Shown here one piece after another: positions 43,497 through 52,472 of a DNA stretch of 64,000 nt; position 1 is the stretch's first letter, and each line of letters opens with the position of its first letter. The position numbers and the translations under genes were made by a program. Origin of the DNA: Hohaiivirga sp031546825 (GTDB taxonomy: Bacteria > Pseudomonadota > Alphaproteobacteria > Rhizobiales > Beijerinckiaceae); assembly GCA_031546825.1 (NCBI GenBank), contig JAVBJU010000002.1:169942-233941 (forward strand), written 5' to 3'. Below the pieces are notes generated by a model, which saw nothing but the letters and a program-made list of their open reading frames with translations, made no database searches and was not told the origin of the DNA.

Positions 43497-44123
43497 ATGA
43501 ATCAAAATCAAGCCATCATTCACGAAACAAAAATCGTAAGCGCAGACGGCACCGCACTGGGAGTATTCGGCCTGGCACTGGTGACATTCGTTGCGTCGTC
43601 GCAGAAACTCGGCCTCACCAGCGGATCTGCCTATCTCATTCCCTGGGCCTTGTTTCTCGGGTCCATCGCCCAGATCTGGGGCGCAGCCATCGACTTCAAG
43701 AAAAACAACTATTTTGGTGCCATCGTACTTGGTGCCTTCGGATTGTTCTGGATATCCGTCACGGTTCACTGGGCCATCCAGAACGGCTTCTTCGGCACAC
43801 CTCCGGCCAACGCTGATGTGAAACAGTTCGGCTATGCCTGCCTTGGCTACCTCGTGCTGGCGCTGTTCTTCACCGTGGCGGCGCTGGAGACCAACAAGGT
43901 TTTTGCAGCTATTCTGGTGCTGGTTGATATCCTGCTGCTCACCCTCGGGCTGGCGATCCTTGGCATTATGCCCGATCTCCTGTCGCGGATTGCAGCGTGG
44001 TCAGAACTGGCAATTGCCATCCTCGGCTTCTATGCCTCTGGCGCGATCTTCCTCAACAGCTTCTTCGGACGATCCCTGCTGTCGCTGGGTGGCCCGTTCG
44101 GGTTGATCCGCAAGGGGGCTTGA
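43497..44123 (+). CDS. acetate/succinate transporter family (SatP/GPR1/FUN34/YaaH)
   Basis: A 208-residue inner-membrane protein with six predicted helices. The N-terminal DGTALGVFGLALVTF corresponds to the family NPAPLGL-type segment, and the second helix region has SAQIWGAAIDFKKNNYFGA-like residues typical of GPR1/FUN34/YaaH transporters. It probably moves acetate or another short carboxylate. GGAGGG lies 9 bases before ATG 43497. A clear terminator follows. Confidence 0.8.
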   Translation: MNQNQAIIHETKIVSADGTALGVFGLALVTFVASSQKLGLTSGSAYLIPWALFLGSIAQIWGAAIDFKKNNYFGAIVLGAFGLFWISVTVHWAIQNGFFGTPPANADVKQFGYACLGYLVLALFFTVAALETNKVFAAILVLVDILLLTLGLAILGIMPDLLSRIAAWSELAIAILGFYASGAIFLNSFFGRSLLSLGGPFGLIRKGA

Positions 44124-44170
44124 GAACCCAATCAGGCCAAAGAAGCGGCCTGTTCGAGATAATGCGGGGG

Positions 44171-44200
44171 AACGGCGTCGGTCAACCAGACGCCGTTTTC
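44171..44200 (+). terminator. terminator after the SatP-like gene
   Basis: Nine-bp stem AACGGCGTC (44171-44179) / GACGCCGTT (44189-44197), then TTC. Confidence 0.82.
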
Positions 44201-44257
44201 CGCTTGCCAGAACCGGAGGCCATTCTTATTTAAAGATGGGAGTGCCTCCTTCTCTTC

Positions 44258-44280
44258 AAAAAAATCTTGGAATATCAAGA
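44258..44280 (-). terminator. weak terminator of the DUF262 gene
   Basis: On the minus strand a short stem TCTTG/CAAGA (44276-44280 with 44265-44269) is followed by a run of seven T. The stem is only 5 bp. Confidence 0.5.
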
Positions 44281-44287
44281 GTATCTC

Positions 44288-46126
44288 TTAGTCCTCCTCG
44301 GCGAACTCCAAATCTTCTGTTGGTTCATCGGATATCGTTCCGCGATAAATGGGTTTTCCAATGGCTTTCTCAATTAAAGCCAAGAGTGCTTCGCGGCGGT
44401 TTTCAATGAATGCATCGAAATTATTCGCCCGCAAAAGCGCAGGATTAATGAGGTGCGACTGAAGATGAATATCTACCTCTGCCTCCGAGGCACTGCCTTG
44501 TTGGGATAATTTGACCAAGTAGTGAGCCGGTGCATCCCCGCCAATTATGCGATTTGTCTTGTAACTCAGAGGCGTTTTATTGATGACGTTATCGAAACGC
44601 TCTCTGGCAACACCCTCTTTTTGACACCACGCCTTAGGAAAAATATGGTGAATATCGACGGCCTCGTCAAAATAAGTGGTGTGATTATAGGGTTGTCCAG
44701 ATCGAAAATCGCGTGCCCCTTCGTTCATGAGGAGAGCCTGGATTCCCTTGTAGGCCGCGGACAAACGTGAAGTCATGCTGTTCAACCGCTCTGCACGGAA
44801 ACCAGCATCTTTTACGGTTGCAGGTTCACTCCCACCGTCGACCCAAGCCAGAATATCTGCCATATCCTTCGCAAAACGTGTTTCGATCGCCCCGCCATAA
44901 AGCTCTCCAAAGACTCCGCACCAATACCATTGTGCGAGCTTACGACGCACTATGTCATGCTCCCAGCGATCCCCCAACTCTGTGAGGACCGCAGCAAGTG
45001 GTACCAATTGGGATTGATATGGGACGTCCTTAAACCAATAAATATTCTGACTGAACAAAAATTTTCCAGCTTTCTGGAACCCTTTTTCAAGTCTAGCTGC
45101 ATACTTCTTGTAAGCATGAAGGGGTACGCTCAAAACAGTATCGCGTGTACAACTTATCGACGGGGCTTCTCCCGACCGCCTCTCTGTCAAGTGGGTTAGG
45201 CGCCGATCTCGGGTGTAAAGCAACGCAAGTGCCTGAAAGAAATCCGTCGGCTGCAAGCGGGTAAGAGGGTGATCTTTCAAGGCTATGCAGTCATTCAACC
45301 GTGTAGCAACTAGCGCCCAATCTTCACGGAGATGAAATCCTTCCTCCTCACCGGCATAAATGGCCGTCAGTAATTCAAAGGCATCTAGTTTTTTTCCACC
45401 CGTATTCACTTTTTCAAAAACTAAACACACAGCTTCGCGGCTGGTACGTCGACCAAGCTCGATAACCGGCATCTGATACTGGTGGAAGGCGGCTAGGACT
45501 TCGTTCAGAAAACGAAACCAGAATTGTGTTTCGTCGCTAGCATACTTCCAGTGAGCGACAAACCCAGTCTGCCAATCATTCCAATCAAAAATCCGATTGG
45601 CCGGAAACATGCGCTGCCTATATTCCGCCTCCGGCGAGGAAAGATCGCGAACAACCTCTTTGCCGAAATTACGAGTTTCGATCCTATTTTCCGGTATGCC
45701 TATAATGGCGTCAAAACGATCCGCAGTATCATCTAACGCTTTCGCCATATCGATATAATAAAATCGCCTAATTTTTTGTTTTTTGGCGTTGATGGTTTCA
45801 ACAACAGCCTGCCTCATTGTTGTTTGGTAGAGTGAAGTTATTCGTTGCTGTCCATCTAACAACAGAGATTCTGGTGTAATTGGCTTATCCAGCTCTGGCG
45901 CCCCCTCAATCATTCGTGGCTTGAAGCGAACCTCACCTCCTGCCTGTAGCGTCATCAGCGCACCAACGGGAAACGATCTTGAAACTGAAGCCAAGAGGCT
46001 GCGCAGACCTTCATCATCCCAAACCCAACCGCGTTGGAAATCAGGAAGCTGAATCTGTCCATCCCTTCCCCGCTTGAGCAAATCATCCAATGGCTTTTTT
46101 GTACTGTCAAACTCAACCCGCGCCAT
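44288..46126 (-). CDS. DUF262-HNH protein, GmrSD-like
   Basis: A 612-residue protein joining an N-terminal DUF262 domain (ParB/Srx-like NTPase) to a C-terminal DUF1524/HNH region. DUF262 features are IQLPDFQRGWVW at 25-36, FPVG at 52-55 and the signature DGQQR at 91-95. The HNH part near residue 490 has DIHHIFPKAWC, then NVINKTPLSYKTNR. GmrSD enzymes use NTP hydrolysis to cut glucosylated or otherwise modified phage DNA; solo DUF262-HNH genes are common in defence islands. ATG 46126 is set by GGGGA 8 bases upstream. It is AT-richer than neighbours and monocistronic. Target DNA is unknown. Confidence 0.85.
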   Translation of the reverse strand: MARVEFDSTKKPLDDLLKRGRDGQIQLPDFQRGWVWDDEGLRSLLASVSRSFPVGALMTLQAGGEVRFKPRMIEGAPELDKPITPESLLLDGQQRITSLYQTTMRQAVVETINAKKQKIRRFYYIDMAKALDDTADRFDAIIGIPENRIETRNFGKEVVRDLSSPEAEYRQRMFPANRIFDWNDWQTGFVAHWKYASDETQFWFRFLNEVLAAFHQYQMPVIELGRRTSREAVCLVFEKVNTGGKKLDAFELLTAIYAGEEEGFHLREDWALVATRLNDCIALKDHPLTRLQPTDFFQALALLYTRDRRLTHLTERRSGEAPSISCTRDTVLSVPLHAYKKYAARLEKGFQKAGKFLFSQNIYWFKDVPYQSQLVPLAAVLTELGDRWEHDIVRRKLAQWYWCGVFGELYGGAIETRFAKDMADILAWVDGGSEPATVKDAGFRAERLNSMTSRLSAAYKGIQALLMNEGARDFRSGQPYNHTTYFDEAVDIHHIFPKAWCQKEGVARERFDNVINKTPLSYKTNRIIGGDAPAHYLVKLSQQGSASEAEVDIHLQSHLINPALLRANNFDAFIENRREALLALIEKAIGKPIYRGTISDEPTEDLEFAEED

Positions 46127-46454
46127 TTGTATCATCCCCAAACATCAAACAGTTCTATAAAATTTTTCTCTTGATGATAACTACCTATTTCATCAAGGCC
46201 GGTCAATTCTTCACGGTCGATGTTTTATTGGAAATACTCTGTCTGCGGAAAGCCATAACGGTGCCATCGGCAGGCTTCCCGTGCGAGCGGGAAAAGCCTC
46301 AACCGATCTCGGAACCTGCCAAGCGGAAATTCGTGCCACCAGAAATAATTGGGCTTCAGTAAAACAGGAATAAATGCGCCAACTGCTTCCTTTTCCCTCC
46401 GGCCTTCGATACGTAATACGCGGAAGGCTCAATCGCCACACGAATGGGAACACC
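46127..46454. other. intergenic region upstream of DUF262 gene
   Basis: About 330 bases without a gene. The first 70 are AT-rich and should hold the DUF262 promoter. An imperfect hairpin with arms AGGCTT-CCCG and CGGG-AAAAGCCT lies around 46269-46299. I see no tRNA or direct repeat that would mark an insertion site. Confidence 0.4.
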
Positions 46455-46931
46455 ATGGACCAGACGCCGGATAGCACGCCCGAGAAGCAGAACCCCGCCC
46501 CCGCGCCGGTCAAACGCCCACCGTCGCGTCTGCAGCGCATCATTGAACACGCGCTGTCCTTCACCATACTCATTCCGGCTGTCGCCAGCTTCTTTGCTTT
46601 TCTCATGACGATGGTATTGCTCATTCCGGGCCATGGCGCGGCCAATGGCGTGGTCGCGGCCTTTGCTGTCAGCACCAACTATCTCATCTCGGGCTATCTC
46701 ATTGGCGGCGTGCCAGCGCTGCTGGTCGGCCTGCTGGCCTATCCGCTGTGGCGTCAGTTCGGTGAGGGCTGGCAGCTCTATGTCGTGGCGGCGCTTTTCA
46801 CCGCAACGCTTTGCGCTGCAACCAGCATCTTTTTCGTCAGCCTGTCGATCGGCGGCATCGCAATCATTGCCGCCTTCGCGGCTGCCGCCACCCTCGCCGC
46901 AGTCTTCCTGACCCGCAAATTACGGATGTGA
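46455..46931 (+). CDS. hypothetical membrane protein, four helices
   Basis: A 158-residue protein. A Pro/Lys-rich cytoplasmic N-terminus of about 40 residues is followed by four hydrophobic segments (around 42-62, 72-98, 108-126 and 128-150) and a short basic tail. I do not recognise a family. ATG 46455 is used, with GGGAA 4 bases upstream. It is convergent with the M20 gene, 4 bases apart, so no terminator fits between them. Confidence 0.72.
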   Translation: MDQTPDSTPEKQNPAPAPVKRPPSRLQRIIEHALSFTILIPAVASFFAFLMTMVLLIPGHGAANGVVAAFAVSTNYLISGYLIGGVPALLVGLLAYPLWRQFGEGWQLYVVAALFTATLCAATSIFFVSLSIGGIAIIAAFAAAATLAAVFLTRKLRM

Positions 46932-46935
46932 GGTT

Positions 46936-48240
46936 TCAGGACAAGCAGGACTGCGCCAAACGTACCATAAACTCCGCCGCCGTCGGCATATCCGCCTCAT
47001 CGATATCAAAATGATCGTGATGATGCCCGGCGGCGAGGTTCGTACCGACCTGAACATAGACGCCCTTGCCGCCGTTCTTCTGTACCGCCGACATCATATG
47101 CGAGAAATCTTCGCTGGCACCGTAATCACTCATACCAACCACTTCATCGAAAACCGGCATATTGCGTGCCACACCCATTGCACGCTCCACCATATCGGGG
47201 GTCGGCTCGCCGCTCTTGGTTCCACCAACCAGCGTAATCGCAAAGCGGCAATCCCACATCAACGCGGCAGCCTCGATGATACGGCGGCATTCGCCGGTCA
47301 TGTAGTCATTTAGTTCGCTGGTAAATCCGCGCGTTTCCATCGAAATTTTTGCGTGCGCCGGAATGATATTGCGACCCTCGCCGCCTTCGAGGCGACCGAC
47401 CGTGATGCGGGTCGTCCCCCCGCCATGGCGCGCAATGGCATGCATATTGGTGGTCGCCGCACAGGCCGCGAGCAAGGCATTCTTGCCATCTTGCGGCGCG
47501 GCTCCGGCATGGGCTTGCTTGCCAGTGAAGGTCACATCCCATTTGGTGGTGGCGAGAAAACCGCGCGCCCCGCACACAACCTTGCCCTTGCGATCAGCCT
47601 GAAAGCCTATATGCATTCCGCAAATAATGTCGACGCCATCGATGCAGCCCGCCTCGACCATCGGCGCAGCCCCCCGCACGCCTTCCTCAGCGGGTTGAAA
47701 GATCAGGCGGATTGAACCTTTCAGCTCGTTCTTCATGCCTGCAAGCACCTCGGCGACCGCAAGGCCTATTGTGACATGGCTATCATGACCGCAAGCGTGC
47801 ATGGCCCCCGGATTGATTGAGGCAAACCCTTCACGATTGGGCAGATGCGCGGGGTCACTGGTTTCGGTGACATCATTGCTGTCCATGTCAAAGCGCAAGG
47901 CAACCTTCGGGCCCGGGCCGCCACCGCAATCCATATCAGCCCACAGCCCGGTGAGGCCGCCGGTCATGTCGCGCACGAGAGCCTGATCGGCACCCTGGCG
48001 GATGGCGCGTTCCTGCTCCTGCGCCAGACGTTCTGGCGAGGGTGCTCCCATGATATGCTTGGCGGAAACCGCTGTTGCGCCCCGCGTCAGGCGGTAGCCC
48101 AATGCCTCGAGGCGACGGGCCACGATGGAAGAGGTACGGAACTCAGTCCAACCAGGCTCGGGGTGCCTGTGCAAGTCACGCCGCCGCTCAATCATTCCCG
48201 GCAGCAGTTTTGCGATGGTGTTACCGATTGCGTCCGTCAT
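46936..48240 (-). CDS. M20-family amidohydrolase (AbgA-like)
   Basis: A 434-residue zinc or manganese amidohydrolase of the M20D group. It has RRDLHRHPEPGWTEF at the N-terminus, ALRFDMDSNDV near residue 115, the metal-binding MHACGHDSHVTI near residue 148, IFQPAEEGVRGA near residue 180, and a late GASEDFSHMM. The long N-terminal segment between the first and second motifs recalls AbgA, the p-aminobenzoyl-glutamate hydrolase subunit; an aminoacylase role is equally possible. No abgB partner is adjacent. Confidence 0.85.
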   Translation of the reverse strand: MTDAIGNTIAKLLPGMIERRRDLHRHPEPGWTEFRTSSIVARRLEALGYRLTRGATAVSAKHIMGAPSPERLAQEQERAIRQGADQALVRDMTGGLTGLWADMDCGGGPGPKVALRFDMDSNDVTETSDPAHLPNREGFASINPGAMHACGHDSHVTIGLAVAEVLAGMKNELKGSIRLIFQPAEEGVRGAAPMVEAGCIDGVDIICGMHIGFQADRKGKVVCGARGFLATTKWDVTFTGKQAHAGAAPQDGKNALLAACAATTNMHAIARHGGGTTRITVGRLEGGEGRNIIPAHAKISMETRGFTSELNDYMTGECRRIIEAAALMWDCRFAITLVGGTKSGEPTPDMVERAMGVARNMPVFDEVVGMSDYGASEDFSHMMSAVQKNGGKGVYVQVGTNLAAGHHHDHFDIDEADMPTAAEFMVRLAQSCLS

Positions 48241-48412
48241 TCTGAAATTCCTTTCTCACCACGCGTGCCCGGATCCTGCCCGCTTCTCTGCGGCAACCTA
48301 ACATAAGAGTGCTGCAGAACAATTTGGAAACAATCCCGAATTCGCGTATTGTTGTCGCATCTCGTCGCTGACAGCACTTTTCCTGGTGCCGCGCTGCACC
48401 CATATGGATTTC

Positions 48413-50974
48413 ATGGCACGTCTCCCGAAACCGACACGCTCGAAAGCGTCGAAACCTGAATTGCAGCCGCTTGATCATCATCTGGCGGAACTGCTCAGTC
48501 CGGCCATCAACCGGCAACGGGCGCAGAACGAAGCCAAAAAGAAATCGGCAGCGGAAGGGCTGAGTGAGAAACCCCAGGCCGCGTTCAATTCCGGCACCAA
48601 GGTCCCGGCGGAGAAAGTCGACCCCGCGCTTGCCAAGAAATTCGGACTCATTTCAAGCGAAGGCGTCAGCGACGGCGTGTCCGCCACCGTAGCGGCGCTG
48701 ACCCAGCTCCTGACTGATGGCAATCCGCTGTTCAAGCACGGACAGATGTGGACACCCCACCGTCCCGAACGACCGGTGAAGTCCGAAGGCGGCAAGAAAT
48801 TCGTCATCAAATCGGATTTTGAACCAGCGGGCGACCAGCCAACTGCCATCACGCAGTTGGTGAAGGGCATTGAGGATGGTGAGCGTGACCAAGTGTTGCT
48901 GGGCGTCACCGGCTCGGGCAAAACCTTCACCATGGCCAAGATCATTGAGGCGACGCAACGCCCGGCCCTGATCCTTGCGCCCAACAAGACGCTGGCAGCC
49001 CAACTTTACGGCGAGTTCAGGAGCTTTTTTCCGAACAATGCGGTTGAGTATTTCGTTTCCTACTACGATTACTACCAGCCGGAAGCCTATGTGCCGCGCT
49101 CGGATACCTATATCGAAAAGGAATCCGACATCAACGAACAGATCGACCGTATGCGCCACGCCGCCACCCGCGCGGTGCTGGAGCGCGATGATGTGATCAT
49201 CGTCGCCTCGGTGTCGTGCATCTACGGTATCGGCTCGGTTGAAACTTATACGGCCATGAGCCTGACGCTTCAGGTTGGTGAGCGCATCGAACAGCGCCAG
49301 TTGATCGCCGACCTCACCGCCCTTCAATATACCCGTATCCAGAACGATTTTGCCCGCGGCACCTTTCGTGTGCGTGGCGACGTGATCGAACTGTTTCCGG
49401 CCCACTTGGAAGACCGCGCCTGGCGCATCTCGCTGTTCGGCGACGATGTGGAAGCCATCACCGAGTTTGACCCGCTGACAGGTCATAAGCAAAGCGATCT
49501 TGAGTTCATCAAGGTCTATGCCAATTCCCACTATGTGACGCCGCGCCCGACACTCCAACAAGCGGTGAAAAGCATCCGCGAGGAGTTGAAGAGCCGGTTA
49601 CACGAACTGAACAATATGGGCCGCATCCTCGAAGCTCAGCGGCTCGAACAGCGCGCCGTCTTCGATATGGAAATGATGGAGGCAACCGGCTCCTGCGCGG
49701 GTATTGAGAACTATTCGCGTTATCTCACAGGACGCCGCCCCGGCGAGCCACCGCCCACCCTGTTCGAGTATCTGCCAGACAATGCCCTGATCTTCGCCGA
49801 TGAGAGCCACGTCACCATCCCGCAAATCGGCGGCATGTATCGCGGCGACTTTCGGCGCAAGGCGACACTCGCGGAATTCGGCTTCCGCCTGCCCTCCTGC
49901 ATGGACAACCGTCCCCTGCGTTTTGAGGAATGGGAGGCCATGCGGCCGCAGAGCGTCCATGTCTCGGCCACGCCAGGCAAATGGGAAATGGAGCAGACCG
50001 GCGGCGTGTTCACCGAGCAGGTCATCCGCCCCACGGGCCTGATCGACCCACCGGTCGAGGTGCGCCCGGCCCGCAGCCAGGTCGATGACCTACTGGGTGA
50101 AATCCGTGAAGTTGCGGCGAAAGGCTATCGCACACTGGTCACCACCCTGACGAAGCGCATGGCCGAAGACCTCACCGAATACCTGCATGAGAACGGCATT
50201 CGCGTGCGCTACATGCATTCGGATATCGACACCATTGAACGCATCGAGATCATCCGCGACCTGCGTCTTGGCGCATTCGACGTTCTGGTCGGCATCAACC
50301 TGTTGCGCGAAGGTCTCGACATCCCGGAGTGCGCGCTGGTCGCCATTCTCGATGCCGATAAGGAAGGCTTTTTGCGCTCGGAAACCTCACTGATCCAGAC
50401 CATCGGTCGCGCCGCCCGTAACGTGGATGGCAAGGTCATCCTCTATGCCGACCGCATCACCGGCTCGATGGAGCGGGCGATGGCCGAAACCACCCGTCGC
50501 CGTGAAAAGCAGGTGGAATACAATACCAAACACGGCATCACGCCGGAATCGATCAAGAAAGACATCACGAATATTCTCGACAGCGTCTATGAGCGCGACC
50601 ACGTCAAGGTCGATACCGGCCTTGCAAGCGGGGGCGCTACGCTCGGCCACAACCTCAAAGCCGTCATGGCCAATCTCGAAAAGCGCATGCGCGATGCAGC
50701 TGCCAATCTCGAGTTCGAGGAAGCCGCCCGGTTGCGCGACGAACTGCGCCGCCTCGAAGCCACCGAGCTTACTGTCGCGCAAGATCCCATGGCACGCCAG
50801 CAAGCCGTGGAACACGAAGCTGGTCGTTACCAGGGCGAGCGTTCCTATGGTGCCAAGGCCAATATGCCGCCCGGCTCCCGCGTCTCCAAACCGGATCTCG
50901 ATGACATGGGCCCTGGCACCGACCGCGAACGCCCGGCCCGGACACGCGCGCCACGTGGAAAACAGCGGAAATAA
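48413..50974 (+). CDS. uvrB: excinuclease ABC subunit UvrB
   Basis: UvrB verifies DNA damage with UvrA and loads UvrC in nucleotide excision repair. The 853-residue form has an N-terminal extension of about 130 residues before the helicase core, usual in this order. Core motifs: GVTGSGKTFTMA (Walker A) near residue 165, the beta-hairpin tip YYDYYQPEAYVP, ADESHVTIPQ (Walker B region), GINLLREGLDIPE and QTIGRAARN. A C-terminal UVR motif LEFEEAARLRDELRRLE binds UvrC. The exact start is uncertain (GTG 48386, ATG 48404 or 48413). Confidence 0.96.
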   Translation: MARLPKPTRSKASKPELQPLDHHLAELLSPAINRQRAQNEAKKKSAAEGLSEKPQAAFNSGTKVPAEKVDPALAKKFGLISSEGVSDGVSATVAALTQLLTDGNPLFKHGQMWTPHRPERPVKSEGGKKFVIKSDFEPAGDQPTAITQLVKGIEDGERDQVLLGVTGSGKTFTMAKIIEATQRPALILAPNKTLAAQLYGEFRSFFPNNAVEYFVSYYDYYQPEAYVPRSDTYIEKESDINEQIDRMRHAATRAVLERDDVIIVASVSCIYGIGSVETYTAMSLTLQVGERIEQRQLIADLTALQYTRIQNDFARGTFRVRGDVIELFPAHLEDRAWRISLFGDDVEAITEFDPLTGHKQSDLEFIKVYANSHYVTPRPTLQQAVKSIREELKSRLHELNNMGRILEAQRLEQRAVFDMEMMEATGSCAGIENYSRYLTGRRPGEPPPTLFEYLPDNALIFADESHVTIPQIGGMYRGDFRRKATLAEFGFRLPSCMDNRPLRFEEWEAMRPQSVHVSATPGKWEMEQTGGVFTEQVIRPTGLIDPPVEVRPARSQVDDLLGEIREVAAKGYRTLVTTLTKRMAEDLTEYLHENGIRVRYMHSDIDTIERIEIIRDLRLGAFDVLVGINLLREGLDIPECALVAILDADKEGFLRSETSLIQTIGRAARNVDGKVILYADRITGSMERAMAETTRRREKQVEYNTKHGITPESIKKDITNILDSVYERDHVKVDTGLASGGATLGHNLKAVMANLEKRMRDAAANLEFEEAARLRDELRRLEATELTVAQDPMARQQAVEHEAGRYQGERSYGAKANMPPGSRVSKPDLDDMGPGTDRERPARTRAPRGKQRK

Positions 50975-51007
50975 TCATACGCGGCTGCCCGCCATAAGAT
51001 GTGTTTA

Positions 51008-51033
51008 ACCAGTTTGGCTGTAAGCAAACTGGT
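51008..51033 (+). terminator. hairpin after uvrB
   Basis: Nine-bp stem ACCAGTTTG (51008-51016) / CAAACTGGT (51025-51033). No T-run follows, so it may not terminate efficiently. Confidence 0.45.
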
Positions 51034-51087
51034 GCGGCGCACCGGAACGTCGATTTATCACTGCCATTGCAAAAAAGCTGAACCCAA

Positions 51088-51693
51088 ATGCTCGATTTTT
51101 TTGAATCCCTCAATCGCTCGCTTTTTCTCACCTTTAATGGCTCTGCCGATTCCAGCACATGGCTGGTGGGGGGCGCTGTCTTTTTTGCAAAATACACGCT
51201 GTACCTGATCCCGCTGATGCTGATCGCGTTTTGGCTGTGGGGAAACCACGAGCAGCGCGGCACGATGCTCAAGTCGGTTCTGGTGGTTTTGACAGGCCTG
51301 ATCCTCAGCGGCCTGATCGGCATGTTATGGGCCCACCCGCGGCCCTTCGTGATCGGCCTCGGCCACCAATGGATTGCCCATGCGGCAACCAGTTCATTCC
51401 CCAGCAACCACATGACCATCTTCACCGCCATCGGCCTGACCTTGTATCTCGACGGCTTGCGGGGTTGGGGTTTGATCATGCTGCTTCTTGGTCTGGCTGC
51501 GGCCTGGGCGCGCATTTTTGTCGGCGTGCATTATCCCTTCGATATGATCGGCGCTGTTGTTGTCGTAATCATTGCCGATGCCATCGTTGCGCCGCTGTGG
51601 ATGCGCTTCGGCGACAGTGCCATTGCCACCAGCGAACGCCTGTATCGCCTGGTTTTTGCCCGCCCCATCTCCATGGGCTGGGTGCGTCGATAA
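51088..51693 (+). CDS. PAP2-family undecaprenyl-diphosphatase (YbjG/BcrC-like)
   Basis: A 201-residue membrane phosphatase that probably recycles the C55 lipid carrier of wall synthesis. It has five or six hydrophobic helices and the three PAP2 motifs: WAHPRPFVIGLGHQW (motif 1), SFPSNHMT (motif 2, catalytic His) and ARIFVGVHYPFDMIGA (motif 3). The GLGHQ context resembles the YbjG/BcrC group. No strong ribosome site is visible before ATG 51088. Confidence 0.87.
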   Translation: MLDFFESLNRSLFLTFNGSADSSTWLVGGAVFFAKYTLYLIPLMLIAFWLWGNHEQRGTMLKSVLVVLTGLILSGLIGMLWAHPRPFVIGLGHQWIAHAATSSFPSNHMTIFTAIGLTLYLDGLRGWGLIMLLLGLAAAWARIFVGVHYPFDMIGAVVVVIIADAIVAPLWMRFGDSAIATSERLYRLVFARPISMGWVRR

Positions 51694-51852
51694 CCGCATT
51701 GCCTTGCGTGCTCTTCCTGTGGACCTTCGCCATCCCATATATACAGATAGCAATTGCTCCGTCACTTTGGACAAACGCACGGTATTTCGGTAAATAAGCG
51801 GAAAGAGTGGGCGGTGATCGCCACCCACATCGTGGAGGAAGAATTGGCCGGA

Positions 51853-52284
51853 ATGTCTGTCAGCCTGGATGGCAACAACATTCAACTCTCGTTTCAGAAA
51901 GACCATCAGTCCACGTCAGTGGTGCTGGATGTCGAAGCCGCACGCTCGCTCATTGGCGCACTTGGCCAGTTACTCGACGTCATCGAAGAGCAGGATGACG
52001 ACGAACATGATGACGATGGCGCAGAACAGACATCTTTCGAAATCGGCGAAGAAGGTGAGGACGGCGAAGAGGGCGATGAGCTTGAGGAGCTTATCGACAT
52101 CACCTCGCCGAGCATCGACATTGGCCTCGATGAAGACGGCCATGCCATTTTGACCCTGCAGGCCGGAATATTCGCGCCCATGCTGATCCGCTTGCAGGAT
52201 GACGAAGCCCGCCATATCGCCCGTGGTCTGCTGGAAATCCTCAACAGCCCTCAAGATATCCGCCAGTCAGGCGGAGGGCACTGA
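51853..52284 (+). CDS. acidic hypothetical protein
   Basis: About 143 residues from ATG 51853, which has GGAGGAAG 11 bases upstream; GTG 51814 in the same frame is an alternative. The middle is extremely acidic (a run of Asp/Glu about 40 residues long), between two short conserved-looking beta/alpha segments (LDGNNIQLSFQKDHQS and GHAILTLQAGIFAPMLIRLQ). I do not recognise a family. It lies between the PAP2 and helicase genes on the same strand. Confidence 0.6.
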   Translation: MSVSLDGNNIQLSFQKDHQSTSVVLDVEAARSLIGALGQLLDVIEEQDDDEHDDDGAEQTSFEIGEEGEDGEEGDELEELIDITSPSIDIGLDEDGHAILTLQAGIFAPMLIRLQDDEARHIARGLLEILNSPQDIRQSGGGH

Positions 52285-52472
52285 CGACACGCTGTCGGCG
52301 GCACCCGCCGCCGTTGCCCTTTCACGCGCGACGCGACGCTTCATCAAACCAATGCTGGATTTTTTGTTCAGAATGCACTATCGAAGCCGATATGCCGTTA
52401 GAACGCTGATCATTGGTCGGAAGTTGCTCGGACTCCCGCCCTCCCTTTTACAAAACCCGAACGAGCGTTCTC

